64,000 nt of DNA from assembly GCA_019114305.1 (NCBI GenBank), contig DXFU01000057.1, forward strand, positions 104,166-168,165, in the 5' to 3' direction. The stretch comes from Candidatus Hungatella pullicola (GTDB lineage: Bacteria > Bacillota > Clostridia > Lachnospirales > Lachnospiraceae). Positions 17,648-25,805 of this stretch are shown here, piece after piece; position 1 is the stretch's first letter, and every line of letters begins with the position of its first letter. Both the position numbers and the translations under genes were made by a program. The notes under the pieces were generated by a model. It searched no databases, was not told where the DNA came from, and saw nothing but the letters and a program-made list of their open reading frames with translations.

Positions 17648-19507
17648 TTATAAATGAAATCTTCTCTTCAGCTCCGTCTTCACGCTCCTGTCTCCTAACA
17701 CAATGGTGCCTGCCAGCAAAGCGGCAGTTACACATACGGTTGCCACTGCCATAACCGGTCTTGTAATCCAGCCGCCAGCCCACAAAATCAGGGGAATAAA
17801 GCTGAATACAGTAATGGCGATCTGATACATGAAATAGCTTTGCCAGTTAAGGCGGTTAAAAAGAATCAGGAATATGACCGCAATATCCGCAAACAGTATA
17901 GTACTTGGAATACAGTAATTGACTGACCAGCCGTCATAACCGGTGGCATAATCCACAGCCACCAAAAGAGCCTGGGCCGCCAGAGTCTGAATCAGCAGCT
18001 TATGAGCCAGATTCGCCGTTCTTACAATGGAAAACTTAACTGTCAGCCCGCAGTACAGAATACAGCCTATGGCAATTACAGACCACAGGGAGCCGGAGTA
18101 AGTCACGTAGTTAATGATTCCCAAAACCACCGCCGCTGACAGCAAAACACCGTAAAAGATATGAACCAGCGTTTTCCACTTCTTGGGATCCTGGATTACC
18201 ACAGGATAGGTTCCTTTATCGTCTCTTTTATCTGGAATTCCATTGCTCTCCAACGTACTGTCAATCCCCAGGGTTTTTAGAAATCCAAAAAACCGGTCCT
18301 GAAGCCTGGTATCGGCAAATACAGATGTGAAAGTCACGGCAATTTCCTGTCTGTAAGCGCAGACTCCACACTTCATCGGCTGTCTTGGAGAGACGCCGAT
18401 CATCATCTGGAAGCGCTCCACCTGATTTTCATATTCCTTTACCAGCTGAATAGGCCCAATATTGGAAAGAGTCATGGTATAGGCTTTGTCATTTCTCCAA
18501 AAGATCAGATTAAGGACGCCAAACTTCAGAAACAAAGGAGCAGCCCGCAGATACCACTTTTTCTCGTTGGAAACATTGTAGGAAATCGTCTCTTCCAGCT
18601 TCTCCTTTGTTATCTGTTCATCCATCTGGCGGCTGATCTGGGCAAGAATGCCGTCAAAGGTAATCTCTCCCTGGTCTGTAGCCACCCGAAGGAGCGTAAC
18701 TGCAAAAAAGTTGGACATAGTCTGGGAACCAAAATATTTTCTCAAATTAATGGGAAGACTGATTCCTATAGGCTCTTTTCCGGGATTTCCCTTTACATAC
18801 TCCTCATACACAGACCAGATCAGACTGGCCGCCAAAAGTTTGGTAACGCTCACCTTCTTTTCTTTGCAGACCCTCTTTACCTGTTCCATGGGAAGGTATC
18901 CGTGGAGAATGTTCTCCTCCCCCGGCGGCAGCTTTGGCCCCTTTAACGCATAAGCTTTTCTGGAGCTGTAGCTTTTTCCCTTCTTTCTCGTGTAGTTGCG
19001 GACATAGCTGTCCTCCACGTTCATTGACACGTCAGAGGAAATTCTCTGAGGAGCCCTGTGTCCTGTCCTCTCGTCTGCCTTCAGATCCAAATACCGGTAA
19101 ACCACTGCCTTTAAAAACTGTACCGCTCCCAGCCCATCTGTAATGGCATGAAACACTTCCAGATTAATCCGTTTTCCGAAATAACTTAGGCGGAACAGAA
19201 ACAGCTGGGTGTTGTGAGGATCAATGTATTTGCAGGGATACTCCTCCTCCCTCTCAATGACAGGCATTCGGTGGTTTGTCTCAAAATAGTACCAGAAAAA
19301 TCCCTTGTGAAGCCGGACCGAAAACCCCTCAAACTGAGGCAGAATTTCCTCCAGGGCTCTCTGCAGGATTCCGGGGACTACCTCTTCCTTAAGAACAGCG
19401 GAAATCCTGTACACATTGCTCAGACCTTCATTGGCTATTGCCGGAAAAAGCTTCGCCGTATTGTCAAGTTTTCTCCAGCGTTCCCCCTGACCTTCCAACT
19501 TTGCCAT
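17648..19507 (-). CDS. Acyltransferase-like protein with C-terminal membrane domain (DUF6320-like)
   Basis: The N-terminal ~430 residues resemble the condensation/alcohol-acetyltransferase fold. EVFHAITDGLGAVQ corresponds to the HHxxxDG active site with the first histidine replaced by phenylalanine and the second, catalytic one kept. ISLPINLRKYFG and SNFFAVTLLRV match the second half of that fold. From about residue 450 there are six or seven membrane segments, a DUF6320-type tail as I recall it. 619 residues. Operon with GNAT upstream and esterase downstream. The substrate is unknown. Confidence 0.72.
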   Translation of the reverse strand: MAKLEGQGERWRKLDNTAKLFPAIANEGLSNVYRISAVLKEEVVPGILQRALEEILPQFEGFSVRLHKGFFWYYFETNHRMPVIEREEEYPCKYIDPHNTQLFLFRLSYFGKRINLEVFHAITDGLGAVQFLKAVVYRYLDLKADERTGHRAPQRISSDVSMNVEDSYVRNYTRKKGKSYSSRKAYALKGPKLPPGEENILHGYLPMEQVKRVCKEKKVSVTKLLAASLIWSVYEEYVKGNPGKEPIGISLPINLRKYFGSQTMSNFFAVTLLRVATDQGEITFDGILAQISRQMDEQITKEKLEETISYNVSNEKKWYLRAAPLFLKFGVLNLIFWRNDKAYTMTLSNIGPIQLVKEYENQVERFQMMIGVSPRQPMKCGVCAYRQEIAVTFTSVFADTRLQDRFFGFLKTLGIDSTLESNGIPDKRDDKGTYPVVIQDPKKWKTLVHIFYGVLLSAAVVLGIINYVTYSGSLWSVIAIGCILYCGLTVKFSIVRTANLAHKLLIQTLAAQALLVAVDYATGYDGWSVNYCIPSTILFADIAVIFLILFNRLNWQSYFMYQIAITVFSFIPLILWAGGWITRPVMAVATVCVTAALLAGTIVLGDRSVKTELKRRFHL

Positions 19508-19528
19508 GGCATACGCCTTCCTTTCCCG

Positions 19529-20032
19529 TTACCGGCAGTTTTCAAATTCCAGAATCATATCATACCATTGGGCTCCGCCGTGAACAGAGGCAGATACCCC
19601 CATGTTTTTGTATCCAAATTTTTCGTAGAAAGGGATCAAACTCTCCTTACAGGTGAGAATCAGCCCCTTTTTCCCGGCTTTTTCCGCCTCCTCTATAAGC
19701 CTTCTCATCAGTTGGGAAGCCACTCCCATATGGCGGCAGGAAACATCTACCGCCAGACCGAATACGGCCTGATAGGCTCCCTGAGGATTATGAAGAGAAC
19801 TGTCCTCAAACATCTCATCCCGAATCGCTTTCTCATCGGTCATAGAGCCGTTAATAAGACCCACTACTTCTCCCTCCTCTGTCACAGCCACAAAAAAGCT
19901 GTCTGGAAATGTCTTCTGTCTCTCTGTGAGAGAAGCCAGAGAGGCAGCTTCCTGGGGCGGAAAGGCTTCTGCCTCCACCAAAGCGGCTTTTTTCACATCG
20001 GAGGCCACTGCCTTCCTGATTCTGTACTCCAT
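19529..20032 (-). CDS. GNAT family N-acetyltransferase
   Basis: Acetyl-CoA-dependent transferase of the GNAT fold, closest in look to arylalkylamine N-acetyltransferase-like proteins. EYRIRKAVASDVKKAALVEAEAF starts the fold, VEAEAFPPQEAA is typical of that subgroup, and LAVDVSCRHMGVASQLMRRLIEEA is the acetyl-CoA loop. 167 residues. The gene ends 22 bases before the DUF6320-type gene, so the two are likely co-transcribed. Acceptor unknown. Confidence 0.88.
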   Translation of the reverse strand: MEYRIRKAVASDVKKAALVEAEAFPPQEAASLASLTERQKTFPDSFFVAVTEEGEVVGLINGSMTDEKAIRDEMFEDSSLHNPQGAYQAVFGLAVDVSCRHMGVASQLMRRLIEEAEKAGKKGLILTCKESLIPFYEKFGYKNMGVSASVHGGAQWYDMILEFENCR

Positions 20033-20178
20033 ATTTTCTTCCTTTCCTCTTCCCCTTCCCCTTTGGGTGCTGGGAAAATCTATTATCTTTTTGCTTCAAG
20101 CCCTGGCAGCAGAAAAGGGAATCCACGCAGACTGCCGGATTCCCCCCCCTGTCTCAAAGGAGCGTCAAAGCTCCCTTC

Positions 20179-20880
20179 TTATCTGGCATAAAAATAATAT
20201 CCCACTCCCCACTTGGTATGTACATACCTGGGATCGCTGGGGCTTGGCTCAATCTTCTCCCGGAGCCTGCGCACATGAACATCTACGGTCCGCACGTCTC
20301 CGGAATCCATGGCTTTATTCCCCCACACATAATTCAGAAGCTGCTCTCTGCTGTATACCTTGTTGGGACTGCAGGCCAAAAGTTCCAGAAGATCAAATTC
20401 CTTCGCCGTCAGATTAATCTCCTTATCCCCGATCATCACTCTTCTGCTGTCCCTGTCAATCTTTAAGTCTCCGGCTGTAATCACATTGCTCTCCTGTTTT
20501 GCCTCCCTGCGGCTGTTCTTGGCATTCCGCCTCATAATGGCCTTGATTCTTGCTTTTACCTCCAGGATATTAAAGGGTTTTGTAATATAATCGTCAGCCC
20601 CGTACTCCAATCCTAAAATCTTATCCATATCGTTGCCCTTTGCTGTAAGCATAATAATGGGCATCTCAGAAAATTCCCGAATGGCCTGACACACCTCATA
20701 TCCGTCAAACTTGGGAAGCATCACATCCAAAAGCACTACGTCATATTCTTTCTGCTTTGCCAGATTAATAGCCTCTTCCCCATCGTAGGCGCAGTCCACC
20801 TCCATACCATCCTGCTCCAGACTGAACCGGATGCCCTTTACAATTAATTTCTCATCATCTACTACTAAAATCCGCGCCAT
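20179..20880 (-). CDS. OmpR/PhoB-type response regulator, no adjacent kinase
   Basis: DNA-binding response regulator. The receiver domain has ILVVDDEKLI, the phosphorylated aspartate in DVVLLDVMLP (about residue 52), MLTAKG, and DDYITKPFNI. The C-terminal winged helix has NLTAKEFDLLELLACSPNKVYSREQL and DVHVRRLREKIE. 233 residues, like WalR/PhoB types. No histidine kinase is next to it; a ComEA-like gene lies 19 bases upstream in the same direction. Target genes are unknown. Confidence 0.94.
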   Translation of the reverse strand: MARILVVDDEKLIVKGIRFSLEQDGMEVDCAYDGEEAINLAKQKEYDVVLLDVMLPKFDGYEVCQAIREFSEMPIIMLTAKGNDMDKILGLEYGADDYITKPFNILEVKARIKAIMRRNAKNSRREAKQESNVITAGDLKIDRDSRRVMIGDKEINLTAKEFDLLELLACSPNKVYSREQLLNYVWGNKAMDSGDVRTVDVHVRRLREKIEPSPSDPRYVHTKWGVGYYFYAR

Positions 20881-20899
20881 CTCACACCTCTGTTTTCCA

Positions 20900-21655
20900 T
20901 CACACTGTAATCTCGTCTTTTATCTTTTCAAAAGCCCCTTCTTTAATGCCGGGCACATTCATAATATCCTCAATGGCATTAAATCCGCCTGACTTGTCTC
21001 TGTACTCTATAATATCATCCGCTCTGGCCTCCCCGATTCCTGTAAGAGTCGTCAGTTCTTCCTTTGACGCAGTATTGATATTAACCTTCGTATTCCCGGC
21101 CTTCTGCTGAGAACTGGAAGAAACTCCCTCTCCCGAGAGAATCTCATACTCACTCCTGCCTGAGTCCTTCATCTGCTCCACCTGTTCCAGAGAAGGAACC
21201 ATCAGCTTCATCCCGTCGCTGACCGGAAGAGCCATATTCAGATACTGGACAGCAGCCAGTTCAGTAAAGCCGCCGGCCGCTTCCACCGCCTGAAAAACCC
21301 TGCTCCCTTCCTCCATCTCATAGACTCCCGGATTGGCCACCTCTCCGCACACATGTACGTAACAGAACGGTTCTCCCCTTTGGCTGCCCGATTCTTCTGT
21401 CTGCTCTGCGGCTGTCTCCATGGCATCGGATCCTTTCATCTCTTTGCTCTCACCAGCATCGGCAAGAGCAGAAGAATTATCCCGCAGACTGCTTTCTGCA
21501 TCGGATCCGCTGACAGAAAATTCCTGCTCCGTCTCTTCCCTCTGGGAAGAAGGGGCTATCTCCTGCCATTTTTCATCAGCAGAACAGCTGTAGCAAGTAC
21601 CTGCTGCCAGTATTGCCAGAATAGTTAAGCTGGTTTTCCATTTTGTATATTTCAT
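20900..21655 (-). CDS. comEA: ComEA-like SLBB/helix-hairpin-helix protein
   Basis: Membrane-anchored DNA-binding protein for DNA uptake in the ComEA family. The N-terminal hydrophobic segment ends in a possible lipobox-like GTCYSC. An SLBB domain (FCYVHVCGEVANPGVYEM) follows a Ser/Glu-rich linker, and the C-terminal helix-hairpin-helix pair is VNINTASKEELTTLTGIGEARADDII. The ATG at 21655 is preferred because AAGGAGG is correctly spaced there; an ATG at 21661 is too close to it. No comEC or comEB is next to it. The response regulator follows. Confidence 0.88.
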   Translation of the reverse strand: MKYTKWKTSLTILAILAAGTCYSCSADEKWQEIAPSSQREETEQEFSVSGSDAESSLRDNSSALADAGESKEMKGSDAMETAAEQTEESGSQRGEPFCYVHVCGEVANPGVYEMEEGSRVFQAVEAAGGFTELAAVQYLNMALPVSDGMKLMVPSLEQVEQMKDSGRSEYEILSGEGVSSSSQQKAGNTKVNINTASKEELTTLTGIGEARADDIIEYRDKSGGFNAIEDIMNVPGIKEGAFEKIKDEITV

Positions 21656-21773
21656 CGCCATCCCTCCTTCAAAGGGATGCCGTCTTCAGCCTATGCTACT
21701 ATTCTACATAAATAGCGGGGCAAATACAAGCACTATTTCCTATAAAAAAGGGGAAAACATGGCTCTTCACCAG

Positions 21774-22199
21774 CTAGTGGAAAATCACAATCCCTATAAT
21801 GGCAATTACCGCTCCTATTACCTTCTTCCACTGAAAAGCCGCCCGTTCCACTCCGAAAAGGCCGAAAAGTTCGATTCCATAGGCCACAATAATCTGGGAC
21901 ACCACAATGACCATAGCCGCCTTGGCCGGCCCCAGACCTGCCATGCTTTTCACCACCGTATAGGTAATAAAGGCTCCCATTATGCCTCCTGTTAACAGAT
22001 ATCTGGGTTCCACCTGCCACAGCTGCCCGATCTGACCCTTTCCTGTAAAATACCACAAAATCACACAAGTGAAAAAGGCTGTCAGCTGAACCCAGCCTGC
22101 CGCTACCCACATGCTGGACTGCTTGGTAACTCCTGTGTTAAAAACTCCCTGTACGCTCATAAGGGCCCCGGAAATCAGGGCGATAACAAAGCCTGTCAT
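21774..22199 (-). CDS. Small DMT-family transporter, YdcZ type
   Basis: Four- or five-helix membrane protein of the drug/metabolite transporter clan, DMT_YdcZ subgroup. FVIALISGALMSVQGVFNTGV at the start and KAAMVIVVSQIIVAYGIELFG are typical. 141 residues is the usual half-size form, which likely works as a dimer. Substrate unknown. A good AGGAGG precedes the ATG. It is divergent from the thiamine riboswitch unit. Confidence 0.85.
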   Translation of the reverse strand: MTGFVIALISGALMSVQGVFNTGVTKQSSMWVAAGWVQLTAFFTCVILWYFTGKGQIGQLWQVEPRYLLTGGIMGAFITYTVVKSMAGLGPAKAAMVIVVSQIIVAYGIELFGLFGVERAAFQWKKVIGAVIAIIGIVIFH

Positions 22200-22269
22200 A
22201 ATGCAAGCGCCTCCTGTTTTCAGATTTGGTAGTCTTAGGATACACAGGAAAGAGAATTTCTATTCCAGC

Positions 22270-22298
22270 TTGACAGAAGCCTCAAAGGGCGATATACT
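22270..22298 (+). promoter_or_regulatory. Predicted promoter of the thiT riboswitch unit
   Basis: TTGACA and TATACT with a 17-base spacer, a near-consensus sigma-A promoter. Transcription would begin about 55 bases before the riboswitch. Confidence 0.6.
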
Positions 22299-22358
22299 CA
22301 CAGACGAAGTAAAGGAAACTGCAAAACAGATTCCAAACGCTTACACAAACAAAAGAAC

Positions 22359-22441
22359 ACGCTAGGGGAGCCTGATGGCTGAGAATGGCGTTTGCCTGAC
22401 CCTCATCACTTGAACCGGGTAATACCGGCGTAAGGAAGCGA
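22359..22441 (+). ncRNA. TPP riboswitch (THI element)
   Basis: Senses thiamine pyrophosphate. The conserved pieces appear in order: GGGGAGCC, GGCTGAGA, GACCCTCATCACTTGAACC and GGGTAATACCGGCGTAAGG, with CGCT/AGCG closing the base stem. It sits 60 bases before thiT. Confidence 0.96.
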
Positions 22442-22472
22442 AATAAGAATTCCTATATTCTGCTTTTCGTCT

Positions 22473-22500
22473 CCTCCATGCGTGCAAAGGAGGTTTTTTT
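22473..22500 (+). promoter_or_regulatory. thiT expression platform hiding the ribosome site
   Basis: CCTCC at 22473-22477 can pair with GGAGG at 22489-22493, the thiT ribosome site. Seven T follow directly, up to the ATG. The same small stem could block translation and also act as a weak terminator. Confidence 0.5.
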
Positions 22501-23175
22501 ATGTCTTTTTTCTTAACCTACGCTCCGGAAAGTGAGGAGTATCTCCTTACTACCGCAGGCTACGTCCTTGTATTTCTCATTTTCGCAGCTCTCTTGGCTG
22601 CCATCTTTTTTACTGCAGGACGAAAAAAAACAGCAGCCAAATCCATGAGCACAAAAACTCTTGTTTTCTGCGCTGCCGCCATGGCTCTGGCTACGGTCAC
22701 ATCCTTTATTAAATTCGCCTCACTTCCATTTGGAGGATCCATCACCCTGTTCTCCATGCTGTTTATCTGTCTCATCGGATATTTCTACGGCGCCAAAACA
22801 GGCCTGATCACAGGCGTTGCCTATGGAGTACTTCAGTTTATTACAGGCCCCTACATCTACGCTCCTCTTCAGGTGCTGTTAGATTATCCTCTTGCCTTCG
22901 GCGCTCTGGGGCTGGCCGGCTTCTTTTCCAACAAGAAAAACGGACTGATTACCGGATATCTGGTAGGTGTATTCGGCCGCTACGTATGCCATGTAATATC
23001 CGGCTATATCTTTTTCGCGGCTTATGCACCGGAAGGAATGAATCCATTTGTCTATACGGTTGCCTACAATCTGACCTATATTCTTCCAGAGGCAATTGCC
23101 ACTGTCATCATCCTTCTCCTTCCTCCTGTTTCCAAGGCCATTGGACAGGTAAAGAGACAGGCTATCAACGAATAA
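22501..23175 (+). CDS. thiT: Thiamine ECF transporter substrate-binding subunit ThiT
   Basis: Membrane S-component that binds thiamine and works with a shared ECF energising module (not in this window). Six hydrophobic segments are visible after an extra N-terminal one. SLPFGGSITLFSMLFICLIGY and GVLQFITGPYIYAPLQVLLDYPLAF are hallmark ThiT segments. 224 residues, slightly long because of the N-terminal helix. TPP riboswitch control upstream agrees with thiamine uptake. Confidence 0.95.
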   Translation: MSFFLTYAPESEEYLLTTAGYVLVFLIFAALLAAIFFTAGRKKTAAKSMSTKTLVFCAAAMALATVTSFIKFASLPFGGSITLFSMLFICLIGYFYGAKTGLITGVAYGVLQFITGPYIYAPLQVLLDYPLAFGALGLAGFFSNKKNGLITGYLVGVFGRYVCHVISGYIFFAAYAPEGMNPFVYTVAYNLTYILPEAIATVIILLLPPVSKAIGQVKRQAINE

Positions 23176-23179
23176 TCAC

Positions 23180-23219
23180 AGGACGGCGGGATCATATCAA
23201 ATTATCCCGCTGTCCTTTT
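23180..23219 (+). terminator. Terminator after thiT
   Basis: AGGACGGCGGGAT pairs with ATCCCGCTGTCCT with one G:U-type position, followed by TTTTCTTT. Confidence 0.85.
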
Positions 23220-23355
23220 CTTTGTGTCACAGTAAAAAGACTTCCGGACCGTCCTTACAGACCTTCCGAAAGCCTTCTGTTCTTATTTACAGCATAATCT
23301 CCCATAAGAGATCTTTTCAGAAATCTTTGAAATTCCTTTTCCCTTCCCACAATGG

Positions 23356-24267
23356 TTATATATCCGGATGGGTTACCCGTATCCTGCCGTTTTCAAAATA
23401 TAAAGGAACAATATAGACCTGACGGTCTCCGCTGGGATTATTGCAGTCGGTGTGGGCGTGGTATACACAGTAATACTCACCTTCCGGGCTCTGCACCACA
23501 CTGTTATGACCGGGTCCGGAGATTTTATCGCTGCCGCTCAGCACCGGATTGTCCTCATACTTGACAAAGGGTCCCATAGGATCATCTGCCACAGCTCCTC
23601 CGATTCCATAATCCCTGGAGGCAAAATAGTTGGCTGAATACATCATATGGTATTTTCCTCCCTGTTTTACCACAAAGGCGCCTTCATTCCAGTACTGGTT
23701 GTTCTCATTAGCCGCCCTCTCCCAGGGCTGCTCCGGCCGAAGAATCTGTTTTCCCTCACCTTCTACCGATACATAGTCCTTCCCCAAACGAACCACGTAA
23801 ATCTCCGATTCTCTGGCTCCGTTGACAAAATGATCTGCTCCGGCTCTGGAATAATAAAGATAATTCGTTTCCCCATCCTTTAAAATGTGGGCGTCCAAAG
23901 CACCGTAGCGGAAATCAAACATAGGCCTTTCCTCATGGACATCTTCAAAAGGTCCTAAAGGATGTTCCGCCACAGCCACACCAATGCGAAGCGCTTCCTC
24001 TTTATAAATCTTCCACTGGGCCGTATAGTACATATAGTACTTTCCATCAAATTCGTACACCTCCGGAGCCCAAAAGCAGGAATTGCCAAAACTTCTGGAA
24101 GAGGCCTTATAACAAGTATAAGGCCCCTCCCAATCTGACAGATTCTCCGAAGTCCAGCAGTAATAGCCGTTAAAATGGCTGGTTGCGTACAAATAGTATT
24201 TTCCCCTGTTATAAAAAACGTATGGGTCTCCAATATTCGTAATAGGCACTGGATTCTTTATTTTCAT
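23356..24267 (-). CDS. Glycoside hydrolase GH43, arabinosidase/xylosidase-like
   Basis: Five-bladed propeller glycosidase acting on arabinose- or xylose-containing glycans, in the cytoplasm (no signal peptide). The three GH43 acids are seen: the base aspartate in NIGDPYVFY near residue 13, the pKa-tuning aspartate in GALDAHIL, and the acid glutamate in WNEGAFVVKQGGKYHMMYSAN. About 303 residues from the ATG at 24267, which has AAGGG well placed; an ATG at 24273 is also possible. It follows the sugar-binding lipoprotein by ~20 bases, which suggests imported arabino- or xylo-oligosaccharides as substrates. Confidence 0.9.
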   Translation of the reverse strand: MKIKNPVPITNIGDPYVFYNRGKYYLYATSHFNGYYCWTSENLSDWEGPYTCYKASSRSFGNSCFWAPEVYEFDGKYYMYYTAQWKIYKEEALRIGVAVAEHPLGPFEDVHEERPMFDFRYGALDAHILKDGETNYLYYSRAGADHFVNGARESEIYVVRLGKDYVSVEGEGKQILRPEQPWERAANENNQYWNEGAFVVKQGGKYHMMYSANYFASRDYGIGGAVADDPMGPFVKYEDNPVLSGSDKISGPGHNSVVQSPEGEYYCVYHAHTDCNNPSGDRQVYIVPLYFENGRIRVTHPDI

Positions 24268-24290
24268 CTTCATTCCCTTTTCTGATGGTT

Positions 24291-25643
24291 TTACTCTGCT
24301 GCCTCCTGAAGAATTCTCTGGGCGTCAGCAGTATAAGTCTCTGTGGCCTCTGCGGCGTCAATCTCACCGTAGTGGATGCTGTCAGCAGTCTGGGCGAGCA
24401 GTGTCTCTACCTCTCCCTTTCCGGCAGGGTCCGGAGCGTCAATGGCAGATGCTTTTTCAGATACTTTTGCAACATAGTCAAATACAACCTGAGTCATGGA
24501 ATCTACACTTGGCTTAATGGCTTCAGCTACCTCTGTATTGACCGGAACGCCTCTTTCTGCCATAAGGATTTCATTACACTCTACGCTGTTAAGGAACCAG
24601 TTAATAAACTTGGCAGCCTCTTCCTTATGAGGAGATGTCTCAGCAATGGAGAAGAACATACTTGGCTTTAAGAACATGTCTTCCCCGTCTACTGGATACA
24701 TGGTCATTCCCATCTCTCTTCCCGAAGCCGTTGAAAATGTATTGTACAGGTTGGAGAAGGAAAAATCATTCCAGGTTGTCTGATCGATGATGGGTCTGGT
24801 CTCTACCACATTGGCTCCCTTCTCAGCCCAAAGCTCGGGAGAAATATAGAAGTCAGCGGATGTAAAACGGGCAATATTCTCAAAATGCTTCGCAATGGAG
24901 GTGCTGTCTCCTGCCATCAGCTGGTCAAACAGATGGGAGCCGTCACCCCTTGCAATCAGCTGAGCCATAGTAAGACCAGTATCATACAGGGCTGATACGC
25001 CAGTCTTATTATAAATCTCCTGGCTGATATTGTACAGATCATCTAACGTCATCTGATCAGGAATGGTAACGCCGGCTTCTTCTACAATTGCCTTATCATA
25101 AACCATCATAGGCGCATTGCTTCCAAGGCTTAAGGCATAACATTTTCCATCTATGGAGCCGCTGTCAATAATGCTCTGAGGAATGTTTTCTGTCTCAATG
25201 GTGCCGTCTTCAATAAACGGCGTTAAATCTGCCAGCTGTCCGCTCTGCTGATACTGGCTTATGTATGAATAATCCTGCTGAATAATGTCAGGGAGATTTC
25301 CTCCTGCCGCCATAGTGGAAAGCTTATCCCAATAACCGGTCCAGTCTGTAAATTCCACTTTAATCTCCACATTGGGATTCTGGCTCATGTACAGATCCAC
25401 CGCCTGCTTGGTCACATCGTTTCTGGTCTGATTGCCCCACCAGCAAAGGCTTAAGGTAACCTTCTCCCCATCTGCTGCTTGGGTATCCTCAGAGGAGGAG
25501 TCTTCTGCAGAAGCTCCCTGTGTAGTCTCCCCGGAAGAGGCCTGTGTGGTCTGTGTCTGAGAACCACCGTCCCCGCTGCTGCAGGCGCAAAGGGAAATAG
25601 CCATCACTGCCGCCATAGACGCTGCTAAAAATCTTTTTCTCAT
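24291..25643 (-). CDS. ABC transporter sugar-binding lipoprotein (family 1)
   Basis: Extracellular solute-binding protein, probably for oligosaccharides. The signal peptide MRKRFLAASMAAVMAISLCAC ends in a lipobox with Cys-21, followed by a Ser/Thr/Gln-rich linker. The mature part has VTLSLCWWGNQTRNDVTKQ, PDIIQQDYSYISQYQ and NSVECNEILMAERGVPVN, typical of this family. Start at 25643 with GGAGGG upstream gives 450 residues. No permease genes follow; GH43 comes directly next. A YesM/YesN pair is divergent from it. Confidence 0.93.
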   Translation of the reverse strand: MRKRFLAASMAAVMAISLCACSSGDGGSQTQTTQASSGETTQGASAEDSSSEDTQAADGEKVTLSLCWWGNQTRNDVTKQAVDLYMSQNPNVEIKVEFTDWTGYWDKLSTMAAGGNLPDIIQQDYSYISQYQQSGQLADLTPFIEDGTIETENIPQSIIDSGSIDGKCYALSLGSNAPMMVYDKAIVEEAGVTIPDQMTLDDLYNISQEIYNKTGVSALYDTGLTMAQLIARGDGSHLFDQLMAGDSTSIAKHFENIARFTSADFYISPELWAEKGANVVETRPIIDQTTWNDFSFSNLYNTFSTASGREMGMTMYPVDGEDMFLKPSMFFSIAETSPHKEEAAKFINWFLNSVECNEILMAERGVPVNTEVAEAIKPSVDSMTQVVFDYVAKVSEKASAIDAPDPAGKGEVETLLAQTADSIHYGEIDAAEATETYTADAQRILQEAAE

Positions 25644-25675
25644 AATCAATCCCTCCAATTTCTTTTTATGACATT

Positions 25676-25737
25676 ATTTTAGAAAAAGGAGGCCTTACGG
25701 TAAAGTTTAAAAATGGCTCTCTATGATTAAAAAATGG
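25676..25737 (-). promoter_or_regulatory. Predicted sugar-binding protein promoter with activator repeats
   Basis: On the minus strand TTTACC (25699-25704) and TAAAAT (25676-25681) have a 17-base spacer. Just upstream of the -35 lie two direct repeats, TTAAAAATGG at 25707-25716 and TTAAAAAATGG at 25727-25737, 21 bases apart at their ATGG ends. Two helical turns is the usual spacing for AraC-type activators. Confidence 0.5.
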
Positions 25738-25805
25738 TTTTATCTTCATCTCTTCTTTTTATTTCTCCTGATTTTATATATAATCTAAAAAGAAAGGGGA
25801 TTGTC

